From NCBI GenBank assembly GCA_011050675.1, contig DRFI01000020.1, positions 496,001 to 560,000 of the forward strand: 64,000 nucleotides of DNA, in the 5' to 3' direction. Shown here piece after piece: positions 25,816 to 34,886 of the stretch. A program made the position numbers and the translations under genes. Source of the DNA: Maribacter sp. (GTDB lineage Bacteria > Bacteroidota > Bacteroidia > Flavobacteriales > Flavobacteriaceae). Within the stretch, counting starts at the first letter, position 1, and every line of letters starts with the position of its first letter. The notes under the pieces are model-generated. The model did no database searches, had not been told where the DNA came from, and saw nothing but the letters and a program-made list of their open reading frames with translations.

Positions 25816-26814
25816 TTATAATGCTCCGTTTGCCTCTACCCACTTAAAATGATATTGGTCTTCTGGAAACTTCATTCTCTCTGCAATTCTCTCTAATCGA
25901 GAAGGTAACTTAATTAAATAGTCACGTGCCTTTTCAGCTTCTTCATTCAATGAACGAACCGAGTCTAATTCCCAATACGCATTAAGCTTTCTTAGAATCT
26001 CTACATAATCTTGTGCCGTATACACACCTAAACGTTGAGCACAGTTAGAGAAATTCTCAAACGCTGACCCTATTGTACCACCAGACTCACGTAAAAAGTG
26101 CGCTGGCATTACAATCTTTTTCTTCATCATATCTGCAAAGGCAATCATCATACCCGATGGATCTTCACCAAGAATAGTCTTCACGAACTCTCTATACGCC
26201 AAATGGTGTCTCATTTCGTCACCAGCAATAATAGTACACATTTTACCTAAAAGTACATTTCCTTTTTTCTTAGCCATTTGCCCAACACGTTTGTGAGAAA
26301 TATTGGTTGCCAATTCTTGAAATGACGTATAAACAAAGTTTTTATAGGGATCACGATCCGTACCTATATCAAAACCGTCAGATATTAAATGCTGAGTTGT
26401 TATTTCTATTTCTCTCATATTTACCCTTCCAGATAAATACAGATATTTATTCAACACATCTCCATGTCTATTTTCTTCAGCTGTCCATGCACGAACCCAT
26501 TTTGCCCAACCATTGGTTTTATGATCTCCGTGTTGATCAACACCTACGACATCCATTAACCAAGATTCATAAGTTGGCAATGCTTCTTCTGTAATAGTAT
26601 CAGCTACCATGGTAACCCAAAAATCATATCCTAGATCTTTAGACTCCTCACGAATATCTTTTACTTCTTGTAAGAAAGTATCTTTCTCAGAATTTGGCAA
26701 AAAATCTGTTGGTTGCCATATATCCTCTGGTTGTATAAGGAAGGAATCCATAAATCCTTCTACCTGAGGTTCTAGAGCCTGCATCACTTCTAATCTTATA
26801 TTTTTAGTAGACAT
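25816..26814 (-). CDS. Acyl-ACP desaturase (ferritin-like diiron, plant-type)
   Basis: This 332-residue enzyme belongs to the soluble stearoyl-ACP-desaturase family. The two diiron motifs are EENRHGD (about 114-120) and DEMRHH (about 198-203), in the correct spacing, and a further Glu in SFQELATNISH completes the ligands. It introduces a double bond in an acyl chain carried by ACP, using ferredoxin and oxygen, and so affects membrane fluidity. The gene stands on the minus strand with the phosphatase 64 bases further upstream. Confidence 0.92.
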   Translation of the reverse strand: MSTKNIRLEVMQALEPQVEGFMDSFLIQPEDIWQPTDFLPNSEKDTFLQEVKDIREESKDLGYDFWVTMVADTITEEALPTYESWLMDVVGVDQHGDHKTNGWAKWVRAWTAEENRHGDVLNKYLYLSGRVNMREIEITTQHLISDGFDIGTDRDPYKNFVYTSFQELATNISHKRVGQMAKKKGNVLLGKMCTIIAGDEMRHHLAYREFVKTILGEDPSGMMIAFADMMKKKIVMPAHFLRESGGTIGSAFENFSNCAQRLGVYTAQDYVEILRKLNAYWELDSVRSLNEEAEKARDYLIKLPSRLERIAERMKFPEDQYHFKWVEANGAL

Positions 26815-26878
26815 AGTTTAGTTTTTAACAAAGATCGTCATTAAAACAATCTATTTTTTAGTAAAGTTAACGGTTTTC

Positions 26879-27613
26879 TTAGTTTCTGCCATTTTCATTG
26901 GGATAAAAGGTATATACCGGCTCACTTTGCCAATATTCTTTTGTATCCGCATTAAATATCGTCAATGGTCCTTTAAATGCTGCACCCGTATCAATATTCC
27001 AAACATTGGCTGCTTTCTGCGGCGTAGTTTTTCCAATTCTTGTTACTGGTGTATGACCAATATAAATTTCCGAATAATTTTTTAATCGCTTCGGATAATG
27101 AATATGATTTTCTTCTAAATCTTTATTTAATGAAAGTGCTAACTCCCACAAGGTACGGTCCCAATAGAACGTCTTTTTAAAATATTCATGCTCTATACCC
27201 TTTAAGTTCGTAAAACCTGCGTGCAAAAATAACCTGTCTTCCGAATCTAAATGATAGTTCTCTAAGCTTTCATAAAACTTTAAATGCAAATCTTTGGTTT
27301 CCTTAGAGGCATTACCATACGAATTGGAAGTTGCTTCGCCACCATGCATAAACCAGGTTGGGTTGTCCGCTTTGCCAGTTAACCACTCATAACAAAGTTC
27401 ATCATGGTTACCTCTTAAATAAATACAATTATACTTCTCCTTTAATTGTAAAAGATAATTTACAGTTTCAACGGCCTCACTCCATCCATCAATATAATCT
27501 CCTAAAAAAATTATAGTATCATGTTCTGTAATGGCTGCTTTTTCAAGTACCTGTTTTAAGGCTTGTAAACCTGAATGAATGTCACCTACTACCAGTGTTC
27601 TTTTTAAATTCAT
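26879..27613 (-). CDS. Serine/threonine-type metallophosphatase (PPP family)
   Basis: A 244-residue calcineurin-like phosphoesterase with the PPP signature in order: GDIHSG (about 10-15), GDYIDGW, RGNHDEL and later GHTPV. These bind two metals. The family includes bacterial PrpA-type protein phosphatases and bis(5'-nucleosyl)-tetraphosphatases; the data do not separate the two. Its ATG overlaps the stop codon of the upstream zinc-ribbon gene by 4 bases, so translation is coupled and the two products may act together. Confidence 0.85.
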   Translation of the reverse strand: MNLKRTLVVGDIHSGLQALKQVLEKAAITEHDTIIFLGDYIDGWSEAVETVNYLLQLKEKYNCIYLRGNHDELCYEWLTGKADNPTWFMHGGEATSNSYGNASKETKDLHLKFYESLENYHLDSEDRLFLHAGFTNLKGIEHEYFKKTFYWDRTLWELALSLNKDLEENHIHYPKRLKNYSEIYIGHTPVTRIGKTTPQKAANVWNIDTGAAFKGPLTIFNADTKEYWQSEPVYTFYPNENGRN

Positions 27614-28692
27614 TTAGCAAAAATCGCAATTATGGCTATTATGACAAGGATAAATACCACTAAAAAGAAAATTTTCCAAAACGAATAAGGTCTATTTCCA
27701 CTTAGTACTCCTGTTTGGCCGTTAATGTAAAAATTGAACTCTTTTCCATCATACCTATATGAACTCAGATAAATGGGAAGTAATACATGTTTAAATTTTT
27801 CATCTGTCAACTTAATATCGGCATTTGCTACTCTTTGTGTATCCCCACCAATATCTCGTTTAATCCAATTATAAGCTATGTTTTTAGCTTCTTGAAAAGA
27901 TTTATGATGCCCCTCTTTTAACGAAACTGTATATTTTTCCGTTACAAATCCCGATAGATATTTAGAATTAAAAACAACCAAATCATTTAGGTTCCAAAAC
28001 GCGACTTTAGCCGGAATTTCTCTACGTTTCTTTTCTGAAGCATTTATTAAAATATCATCTACAAAACCGTCTACTTTGCCAGAAGCATATGTCCACCTTG
28101 TTTTTCTAACCTGCCTTGTTCTTTTTCCTTTATTACTATTATAGGTTTGGGTTTCATAATAATAATCTCCACGTTGTCCTTGATAAGACGCAAACAGATT
28201 GGCATCAAACGTCCAATAGGGTACATAAAGTCCGTGTAATCCTTCTGGATCTAGGGCAGCCTTTTTTAGATTGTCTGGTGCAAACCAAATTTTACCGACC
28301 CAACCTTTAAATATGGCTTGTGCTTTTTTAGCATCTAACTGAAACGGCACCAAAGCGCCAGGTAAAATCCACCCTTCTTTTTCTATATCCTCGCGAATTA
28401 AGGGTTCGCTACAATACACACAGTTTAGCGATTTATAATTCTCCTCTACATGTTGGTTGGCACCACAATTTTTGCAATGCAACAACTCTATTGTTTCGGT
28501 ATACGCATTTTCACCTACTATTTTTAGGTAGTGATCTAATTCTAGTTCTTCAAAACTACTTTTAGATTGCTCAATAAATTCCTCATAACCACAATATTCA
28601 CATGTAAGCTGATGAGAACCTGGCTTAAATTTAAGTTCGGCACCACAACTGGCACATGCTTTTTTAAACTCCGATTGTTGAATATCGTCCAT
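27610..28692 (-). CDS. Zinc-ribbon membrane protein (YdjG-like)
   Basis: This 360-residue protein starts with two zinc ribbons: CASC/CEYC (Cys13, 16, 31, 34) and CKNC/CVYC at about 74-95. A beta-rich middle domain follows, with YVPYWTFDANLFASYQGQRG and a basic loop, and a single membrane helix closes the protein (about 337-358). The layout matches the TFIIB-type zinc-finger proteins such as Bacillus YdjG that partner SPFH proteins. The next gene upstream encodes exactly such an SPFH protein, and the downstream phosphatase gene overlaps its stop. Confidence 0.78.
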   Translation of the reverse strand: MDDIQQSEFKKACASCGAELKFKPGSHQLTCEYCGYEEFIEQSKSSFEELELDHYLKIVGENAYTETIELLHCKNCGANQHVEENYKSLNCVYCSEPLIREDIEKEGWILPGALVPFQLDAKKAQAIFKGWVGKIWFAPDNLKKAALDPEGLHGLYVPYWTFDANLFASYQGQRGDYYYETQTYNSNKGKRTRQVRKTRWTYASGKVDGFVDDILINASEKKRREIPAKVAFWNLNDLVVFNSKYLSGFVTEKYTVSLKEGHHKSFQEAKNIAYNWIKRDIGGDTQRVANADIKLTDEKFKHVLLPIYLSSYRYDGKEFNFYINGQTGVLSGNRPYSFWKIFFLVVFILVIIAIIAIFAK

Positions 28693-28743
28693 AGAAAGTA
28701 TCCCTAATCTATAAAAGGTATATTATATGATAATTGTTATTGG

Positions 28744-29877
28744 TTATGCCGTTGGTAAAGGTGGTGGTGTATTACCGCCTAAGAAAGATTTTAATTCTTC
28801 TACTTCTTTCAAAGCTGTCCAGCTAGCCATTCCTTGTTTCCAAATTAGAGAATCTCTGTTTATGGTTCTACTTGCAAATAATTCCTTCAGTTTTTCTAAC
28901 GAAACCGGACCCAATTGCTGACCACTTACCGCATAAAAGTAAGTAACCTGTGCAGGCATTGGAGGTGGTACCTGTGGCTGTGTAGCTTGCCCCCCAAATG
29001 GTTGTGCAGCTGGTTGCCCCATTAGACCACCCATTTGTTGTGCCAAAACAAAACCCATGCCCATTCCCATACCGGCACCGGCAGTTCCACCTTCATTTTT
29101 AGCAGCTAACTCCATTGCTTTTGCTGCTTTGAATTGAGCTAATTTGGTCATGTCCAACTTATCTAATCGACTATATTCGAATATTTCTTTTTTCAGTTCT
29201 TCTGGCATCGATACATTCTCGATGTAGAATTTCTCTAACTCTATACCTACCCTATTAAATTCTGGTTGCATAACCACCTGGCAGGTTTCAGAAAGCTCAC
29301 TAGTATTGGCTGCATATAATTCTATTGGTAAATTCGCCTCGCCTACAGTATCTGTAAAACGGGTAACTATTAAACTTTTTAAATGTTCATTTACTTCATA
29401 ATTCGTGAAGTTGCCATCTGTACCTACTACATCTACAACAAATTTACCTGGTTCGTTAATTCTAAAACTGTATGTACCAAAAGCACGTATTTCAACCAAA
29501 CCAAATCTATCATCACTAAGAATAAACGGATTCTTAGTTCCCCATTTTTCATCAGTAAAAAGATGTGTGTTAACAAAATACACCTCAGCTTTAAACGGGC
29601 TATCAAAACCGTATTTCCAACCCTTTAAAGTTGTTAGTATGGGTAGATTTTGAGTATTTAAAGTATACGTACCAGGCTTAAAAACATCTGCTAATTGGCC
29701 TTCATTAATAAAAACTGCAGTTTGTCCTTCACGAACAATTAACTGTGCATTATTTTTTATTTCATTTTGATAACGTTCGAAACGATGAACGATAGTATCA
29801 TTAGTGGTATCTAGCCATTCAATAATATCAATAAACTCATGGCTTAGTTTCTTTTTAATTTCATCAAATATACTCAT
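28744..29877 (-). CDS. SPFH-domain protein with GYF_2 tail (YdjI-like, 'virion core' family)
   Basis: From the ATG at 29877 this is a 377-residue protein. It begins MSIFDEIKKKLSHEFIDIIEWL, as in YdjI/virion-core proteins (MSIFDEIKKK then LSHEFIDIIEWL), with VREGQTAVFINEGQLADVFKPG (quoted in part: REGQTAVFINEGQLADVF) marking the SPFH domain (about 20-230). A Gly/Met/Pro-rich linker (about 260-305) leads to a GYF_2/DUF4339 domain (YAVSGQQLGPVSLEKLKELF...LIWKQGMASW). It likely forms oligomers on the membrane with the zinc-ribbon neighbour 51 bases downstream. An upstream in-frame ATG (29919) was rejected. Confidence 0.84.
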   Translation of the reverse strand: MSIFDEIKKKLSHEFIDIIEWLDTTNDTIVHRFERYQNEIKNNAQLIVREGQTAVFINEGQLADVFKPGTYTLNTQNLPILTTLKGWKYGFDSPFKAEVYFVNTHLFTDEKWGTKNPFILSDDRFGLVEIRAFGTYSFRINEPGKFVVDVVGTDGNFTNYEVNEHLKSLIVTRFTDTVGEANLPIELYAANTSELSETCQVVMQPEFNRVGIELEKFYIENVSMPEELKKEIFEYSRLDKLDMTKLAQFKAAKAMELAAKNEGGTAGAGMGMGMGFVLAQQMGGLMGQPAAQPFGGQATQPQVPPPMPAQVTYFYAVSGQQLGPVSLEKLKELFASRTINRDSLIWKQGMASWTALKEVEELKSFLGGNTPPPLPTA

Positions 29878-29933
29878 GGTAAGTGTGTGTTTAAAAATGT
29901 ATAATATCAAGATATGCAATTCATGAACAGAGC

Positions 29934-29963
29934 CAAAATTAGTGACATATTAATTCAAGCAAA
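29934..29963 (-). promoter_or_regulatory. Bacteroidota promoter of the SPFH operon
   Basis: On the minus strand TTTG (29963-29960), an 18-base spacer and TAATTTTG (29941-29934) fit the Bacteroidota consensus closely. The distance to the chosen ATG is 56 bases; the upstream ATG at 29919 would leave only a 14-base leader. Confidence 0.65.
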
Positions 29964-30063
29964 TAATCTATAAACTACCATTATTTAATATTTCCTTAAG
30001 AATATTTAGGAAGTAGGAGCATTTTCTAATTAACTTAGATTTCCTTATTTTTCTTTTAGAACT

Positions 30064-31008
30064 ATGAAAAAAGTATTTTGTATTGGTGAATTGCTGATTG
30101 ATTTTGTTGCTGAAAACCAAGGTAAAGATTTATCTAAAGCTAAAGAATTTTCTAAGAAAGCTGGCGGCGCACCTGCGAATGTTTCTTGCGCTATTAGCAA
30201 ACTTGGTGGCGAGAGTCTTTTTATTGGCTGCGTAGGCGATGACCCTTTTGGTACTTTCTTATTACGTATTCTTGAAAATGAAAAGGTAGACATCTCCTTA
30301 GCTCAGAAAAGTGATACTTTTACTACTCTTGCATTTGTTTCTATAGATGAAGATGGGGAGCGAGATTTTGTTTTTAGCCGTGGTGCGGACAAAGAACTTA
30401 CTTATGATTCATCTCTTAAGTCTAGATTTGAAAATAACATATTACATTTTGGGGCCGCTACTGCACTATTGGGTGGTTCATTAGAAGAAACGTATAACAG
30501 ATATTTATTTGACGGAATAACCAAAAATTCTTTTATCAGTTTTGACCCAAATTATAGGGTAGACCTTTGGAAAAACAAAGAGGATGTTTTTATTCGTAAA
30601 TGCCATCCCTACATAGAAAAATCTCATTTATGTAAATTTAGTTTAGAAGAGGCTCAACTTCTTTCAGGTAAGGAAGATTTAGATGAAGCATGCCAAATTT
30701 TCCATGAAATGGGAACCCAAATTATAGTGGTTACCCTAGGTAGTAAAGGCACGTTACTAAGCACCTCTAAATTCAGCAAAACTATACCAAGCATAAAAGT
30801 AACTCCTAAGGACACTACAGGTGCCGGTGATGCTTTTATTGGCTGTTTATTACAACAAATCTCGCAACATTCTAAATTTGAAAATGTATTAGCAGACGAA
30901 AATCTGTTAACCAATATGGTTGCCAGAGCGAACAAAGCTGGAGCTATTACCACTGAAAATTTTGGGGCAATTGAATCACTTCCTACTTTACAACAATTAG
31001 ACTCTTAA
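30064..31008 (+). CDS. Fructokinase (PfkB family)
   Basis: A 314-residue ribokinase-type sugar kinase. The N-terminal substrate block GGAPANVSCAISKLGG and the C-terminal signature DTTGAGDAFIGCLL (catalytic Asp in GAGD) are complete. Several PfkB sugars are possible from sequence alone. The amylosucrase gene begins 1 base after its stop codon; amylosucrase releases fructose from sucrose, so fructose is the probable substrate. Together they form a two-gene sucrose-use operon. Confidence 0.88.
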   Translation: MKKVFCIGELLIDFVAENQGKDLSKAKEFSKKAGGAPANVSCAISKLGGESLFIGCVGDDPFGTFLLRILENEKVDISLAQKSDTFTTLAFVSIDEDGERDFVFSRGADKELTYDSSLKSRFENNILHFGAATALLGGSLEETYNRYLFDGITKNSFISFDPNYRVDLWKNKEDVFIRKCHPYIEKSHLCKFSLEEAQLLSGKEDLDEACQIFHEMGTQIIVVTLGSKGTLLSTSKFSKTIPSIKVTPKDTTGAGDAFIGCLLQQISQHSKFENVLADENLLTNMVARANKAGAITTENFGAIESLPTLQQLDS

Positions 31009-31009
31009 A

Positions 31010-32950
31010 ATGAACCAAGCTGAATTACTAAGGTTATTGGCTACAAAAGGTCAAAAGAAAAAAGGTGCACAATCTTTAACGTTTTTATTCGAACAAAGAT
31101 TAGCGACCAATCTTTCTATTATTAAGACGCAGTTTTTTTCATTATACCCAGAAACAGAGCATAAAGTCTTTTTCTATACCCTTTTAGATAAATTGGAGTC
31201 GCTGTTCAAAGCCAGGCCAACAGAACTTCAAAAACAAGATATTGAGCGCCTAAATTTAGGAAACTGGTACCAAAGCGAACAAATGGTCGGTATGCAGTTG
31301 TATGTTGATCGCTTTAATAATGACATTAACGGACTTAAAGATAAATTACCATATTTTGAAGATTTAGGCGTAAATTTTCTTCACCTTATGCCCATTACCA
31401 CTAGACCTTCTGGTGAAAATGACGGTGGATATGCCGTAAATAGTTATCATGAAATTGATAGCAAATATGGCACAAAAGAAGATTTTACAACCTTCACAAA
31501 AAAAGCAAGAGAGAATAATATATTCTTAATGCTCGATTTTGTTGTTAACCATACTTCAGATGAATTTGAGTGGGCGCAAAAAGCAAAAGAAGGAAGCTTA
31601 CACCATCAAAATTATTATTACACCTATTCTAACCGTCATATACCAGACGAATTTGAAAAAACACTCCCTGAAATTTTTCCGCAATCTGCACCAGGTAATT
31701 TCACCTATAATAAAGACATGGAAAAATGGGTGATGACCTGTTTTAACAACTACCAGTGGGATTTAAATTATAGAAATCCTGAAGTATTCATCGAAATGCT
31801 TGGCAACTTAATGTCTTTAGCAAATTTAGGTGTTGATGTTATCCGTTTTGATGCACTTGCTTTTCTTTGGAAAAAACTAGGAACCTTATCGCAGAATTTA
31901 CCAGAGGCACATACACTTATTTCCCTTTTTAGAATGTGCTTACAAGTTATAGCCCCAGGCGTTATTTTATTAGCTGAAGCTATTGTAGCCCCACGAAATA
32001 TTATCAAATACTTTGGAGAAGGTACTGCCGAAGGCAACGAATGCGAGATTGCGTATAACGCCTCGTTAATGGCTTTGTTATGGAATTCAATTGCCACTAA
32101 AAAAGCCTCTTTAATGGTAAAAAGTGTAACTGAAGTCCCTAACAAACCCAAGGATGGTACATGGATAAATTATATACGATGCCATGATGATATAGGCCTT
32201 GGTTATGAAGATGATTTTGTACGCGCTATAGGCTCCGATCCTACTGCACACAAACAGTTTATATTAAATTATTACTGCGGCAAATTAGAATGGTCACCGG
32301 CAAAAGGACTTATGTTCATGTATAACCCTAAAAACGGTGATGGTAGAATTACTGGAAGTGCCGCATCTTTATTAGGGCTAGAAACTGCTCTAGAACAAAA
32401 TAACAAGAATATAATTGACTATGCTATCTCCAAAATTTTAATGATGCATGGTGTTATTTTAACCTACGGCGGTATTCCTATGATATATGCTGGTGATGAA
32501 ATAGGTACATTAAATGATTACAGTTACGAGCAGAATGATGATCATGTCAACGATAACAGATGGGTAAATAGACCTATGCAAAATTGGGATACAATAGCTC
32601 AATTGAAAAAATCTAACGACAGTCCTTCCGCCATTATTTTCAACGGATTGAAGCATATGATTCAATTAAGAAAAGAGCATAGTGTCTTTGCCGATTCAAA
32701 TGATATAAAAATTCATGGATGCCCTAATGAACATGTTTTTGCTTTCCAAAGAACTCACGAAGGCGAAACCGTTTGGGTACTGTCTAATTTTAATGAAGTT
32801 ACTGAAACCCTAAATATAGGCTGGATACTTTCTATAGGTATTCATGCGGGTAAAAATTCTATTGATTTACTTACAGGAAAAGCTTTTGAACTCATTCATA
32901 ACGAGTTACCGTTAAAACCTTACGAGCAACTTTGGCTTAAGAATATTTAA
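31010..32950 (+). CDS. Amylosucrase, glycoside hydrolase family 13
   Basis: Amylosucrase splits sucrose, joins the glucosyl unit to an alpha-1,4-glucan and frees fructose. The 646-residue protein has the helical N domain (1-85) and GH13 barrel motifs: DFVVNHTSDEF, nucleophile Asp281 (VIRFDALAFLWK), acid/base Glu323 (LLAEAI) and Asp393 (RCHDDIG). These fit the known Neisseria enzyme (Asp286, Glu328, Asp393) closely, including the ALAFLWK and DDIG variants that set amylosucrase apart from amylases. No signal peptide is present, so sucrose must be imported. The last 14 bases overlap a convergent gene. Confidence 0.92.
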   Translation: MNQAELLRLLATKGQKKKGAQSLTFLFEQRLATNLSIIKTQFFSLYPETEHKVFFYTLLDKLESLFKARPTELQKQDIERLNLGNWYQSEQMVGMQLYVDRFNNDINGLKDKLPYFEDLGVNFLHLMPITTRPSGENDGGYAVNSYHEIDSKYGTKEDFTTFTKKARENNIFLMLDFVVNHTSDEFEWAQKAKEGSLHHQNYYYTYSNRHIPDEFEKTLPEIFPQSAPGNFTYNKDMEKWVMTCFNNYQWDLNYRNPEVFIEMLGNLMSLANLGVDVIRFDALAFLWKKLGTLSQNLPEAHTLISLFRMCLQVIAPGVILLAEAIVAPRNIIKYFGEGTAEGNECEIAYNASLMALLWNSIATKKASLMVKSVTEVPNKPKDGTWINYIRCHDDIGLGYEDDFVRAIGSDPTAHKQFILNYYCGKLEWSPAKGLMFMYNPKNGDGRITGSAASLLGLETALEQNNKNIIDYAISKILMMHGVILTYGGIPMIYAGDEIGTLNDYSYEQNDDHVNDNRWVNRPMQNWDTIAQLKKSNDSPSAIIFNGLKHMIQLRKEHSVFADSNDIKIHGCPNEHVFAFQRTHEGETVWVLSNFNEVTETLNIGWILSIGIHAGKNSIDLLTGKAFELIHNELPLKPYEQLWLKNI

Positions 32951-34073
32951 CTTTTCTAAGCACGCGAAGCGCCTCTTTTAAAGACGCATTTATTTTTGGG
33001 TACATTGGTTTTAAGACTTGTCTGGCATATTCCATTTGTTCTTTTGCTTCTTCAAATCCGTTTAAAAAACATATCAAATACGAATCTGCCAAGTACTTTA
33101 AACTCCTTACCTCCTTAATAGATAACTCCATACTTTTCTCCACCTTTACTACCAACTCATTATTACGTATGTAAATTTTCTGTAATTCGCTAGCATCATA
33201 TACTGGTGGCTCAAAAAGCAAGTCGCTCTTAATTTGGTATTTGCCATTTTCACTGAAATTGATGACCACTTTTTCTAATGGATAATATTTTTGCTTTGCA
33301 CCAAGACCTAGTTGCACAAATTCTATTGTAGTAAAAGAATCATTATCAAAACTGATAGTAACCTCATCTAAATTAGAGTAGAATAATTTTACCTGTTCAT
33401 TAATTAATTCTATATCTACACGATAATGGTAAGTAACTCCATTGACGACTTTTTTATTTCCTGCCCAACACACCACAAACTGTTCTTTAAAAACTTTGTA
33501 GTTGCTTTCAAGATCTTTATGTCTGTAGTTAATAAAATCAATAACTCCGTCTAGGGTAAGTTCAATATTGTTTTTAGCGTGCTGTTCAATAGTGGCAACT
33601 GCTTCAGAATTTATATCCTTTAATTCTATACCATAAGCTTTAGGTAAACTAATACTGCCTTCTCTAAAAAAAACAGAGCCTCCATAATATTTCCAAATAT
33701 TCTTACGAAGAGAACATACTTTACCTATAGATTTTATAGTAACTAAACCTACCACCTTACCTTCTGGCAAATTTGGGAAAGGTATATTCTCATATGATAT
33801 TAGCGGAGGGTTATCTAAATAGGCATTTACCAAATTTTGAATCTTACTATCATCAAAAAAATCTACTCCTACTATTTTATTATCCTCATCTTCTACCCCA
33901 ACTACTATAAAAGAATTGTTTGCCGGGTTACTATTTGCCAACGCACAAACGTGCTTTAAAAATTTCCCTTTCCCCTCTTTTTCTCCAATGGATATAAATC
34001 GCTTTTTGTCGTAAAAACTATTCTCGTCATTATGTGCAAGCAAGTTCTTTACCAAAAGGCGTTTATTAATCAT
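32937..34073 (-). CDS. AlbA_2 (Schlafen-like) domain protein
   Basis: A 378-residue cytoplasmic protein. The first 150 residues carry the AlbA_2/divergent AAA-like pattern: E-rich start (DENSFYDKKR), then FLKHVCALANS, NSFIVVGVEDEDNKIVGVD, and VFFREGSISLP near 140. The remaining 230 residues form an uncharacterised beta-rich domain ending in helices. AlbA_2 domains bind nucleic acid and occur in regulators, Schlafen-like RNases and some defence genes. No effector motif or defence neighbour is visible here. It is alone on the minus strand, convergent with amylosucrase. Confidence 0.7.
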   Translation of the reverse strand: MINKRLLVKNLLAHNDENSFYDKKRFISIGEKEGKGKFLKHVCALANSNPANNSFIVVGVEDEDNKIVGVDFFDDSKIQNLVNAYLDNPPLISYENIPFPNLPEGKVVGLVTIKSIGKVCSLRKNIWKYYGGSVFFREGSISLPKAYGIELKDINSEAVATIEQHAKNNIELTLDGVIDFINYRHKDLESNYKVFKEQFVVCWAGNKKVVNGVTYHYRVDIELINEQVKLFYSNLDEVTISFDNDSFTTIEFVQLGLGAKQKYYPLEKVVINFSENGKYQIKSDLLFEPPVYDASELQKIYIRNNELVVKVEKSMELSIKEVRSLKYLADSYLICFLNGFEEAKEQMEYARQVLKPMYPKINASLKEALRVLRKVKYS

Positions 34074-34118
34074 TTTTTAGATATTTATCTCTTTAAGGGT
34101 TATCAACATTTGGGAAGC

Positions 34119-34871
34119 CTAAGATTTATTTACAATAGTTGAAGAAGCTTGTGCGGTTGGCATAACTACCAAATCAGCAATATTTACATGGTATGGTCTA
34201 GTGACTACAAAGTAAATTATATCTGCAATATCTTCTGGTTTTAAAGGTTGAAATCCTTTATAGACATTCTCTGACCTATCTTCATCTCCTTTAAAACGAA
34301 CATTACTAAATTCCGTTTCCACTAGTCCTGGGTTTACCGCCCCAACACGAATACCTGTACCGTTTAAATCTATTCGCATACCCTGGTTAATTGCATCTAC
34401 AGCATGCTTACTAGCACAATATACATTTCCTTTTGGGTAGACTTCTTTACCTGCGGTAGAGCCAATATTTATAATATGACCAGACTTTTGAGCTATCATT
34501 TTAGGTATCAGTGCCTTTGAAACATAAAGTAACCCCTTCACATTTATATCTAACATAGCATCCCAATCATCTAAATTACCATCTTGTATGGTATCTAAAC
34601 CATGGGCGTTACCGGCATTATTAATTAAAATATCTATTTGGGAAAATTCCTTTGGTAAAGAATCTATAGCTTCTTTAACCGATTCTTTATCTCGAATATC
34701 AAAATTTAAGGTATGCACTTGTACTTCTTTACCAAGCTCCTCTTTTAAAGCATCTAACCGATCTTGCCGTCTACCACACAAAACCAAATTGATTCCGTTA
34801 AGTGCAAAATGAATTGCTGTTGATTTTCCAATACCGCTTGTAGCTCCTGTAATGAATGCTGTTTTTTTCAT
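34119..34871 (-). CDS. Short-chain dehydrogenase/reductase (YdfG-like)
   Basis: A 250-residue classical SDR with the NADP-binding TGATSGIGKS (about 8-17), NNAGNAHG, and the catalytic YCASKHA (Tyr-x3-Lys) preceded by the Ser in NIGSTAGKE. The set, including the NAGNAHG form, resembles the 3-hydroxy-acid dehydrogenase/malonic-semialdehyde reductase YdfG. Substrate not proven. The next gene upstream on the same strand, 15 bases away, is an aldo/keto reductase, so the pair may form an operon for reducing carbonyl compounds. Confidence 0.86.
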   Translation of the reverse strand: MKKTAFITGATSGIGKSTAIHFALNGINLVLCGRRQDRLDALKEELGKEVQVHTLNFDIRDKESVKEAIDSLPKEFSQIDILINNAGNAHGLDTIQDGNLDDWDAMLDINVKGLLYVSKALIPKMIAQKSGHIINIGSTAGKEVYPKGNVYCASKHAVDAINQGMRIDLNGTGIRVGAVNPGLVETEFSNVRFKGDEDRSENVYKGFQPLKPEDIADIIYFVVTRPYHVNIADLVVMPTAQASSTIVNKS

Positions 34872-34886
34872 TTTATTATCAAATAA

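Noticed and set aside
32937-34073. AlbA_2 protein as part of a defence island
   Set aside because: Neighbours are metabolic genes with no nuclease, helicase or restriction gene, and there is no sign of transfer.
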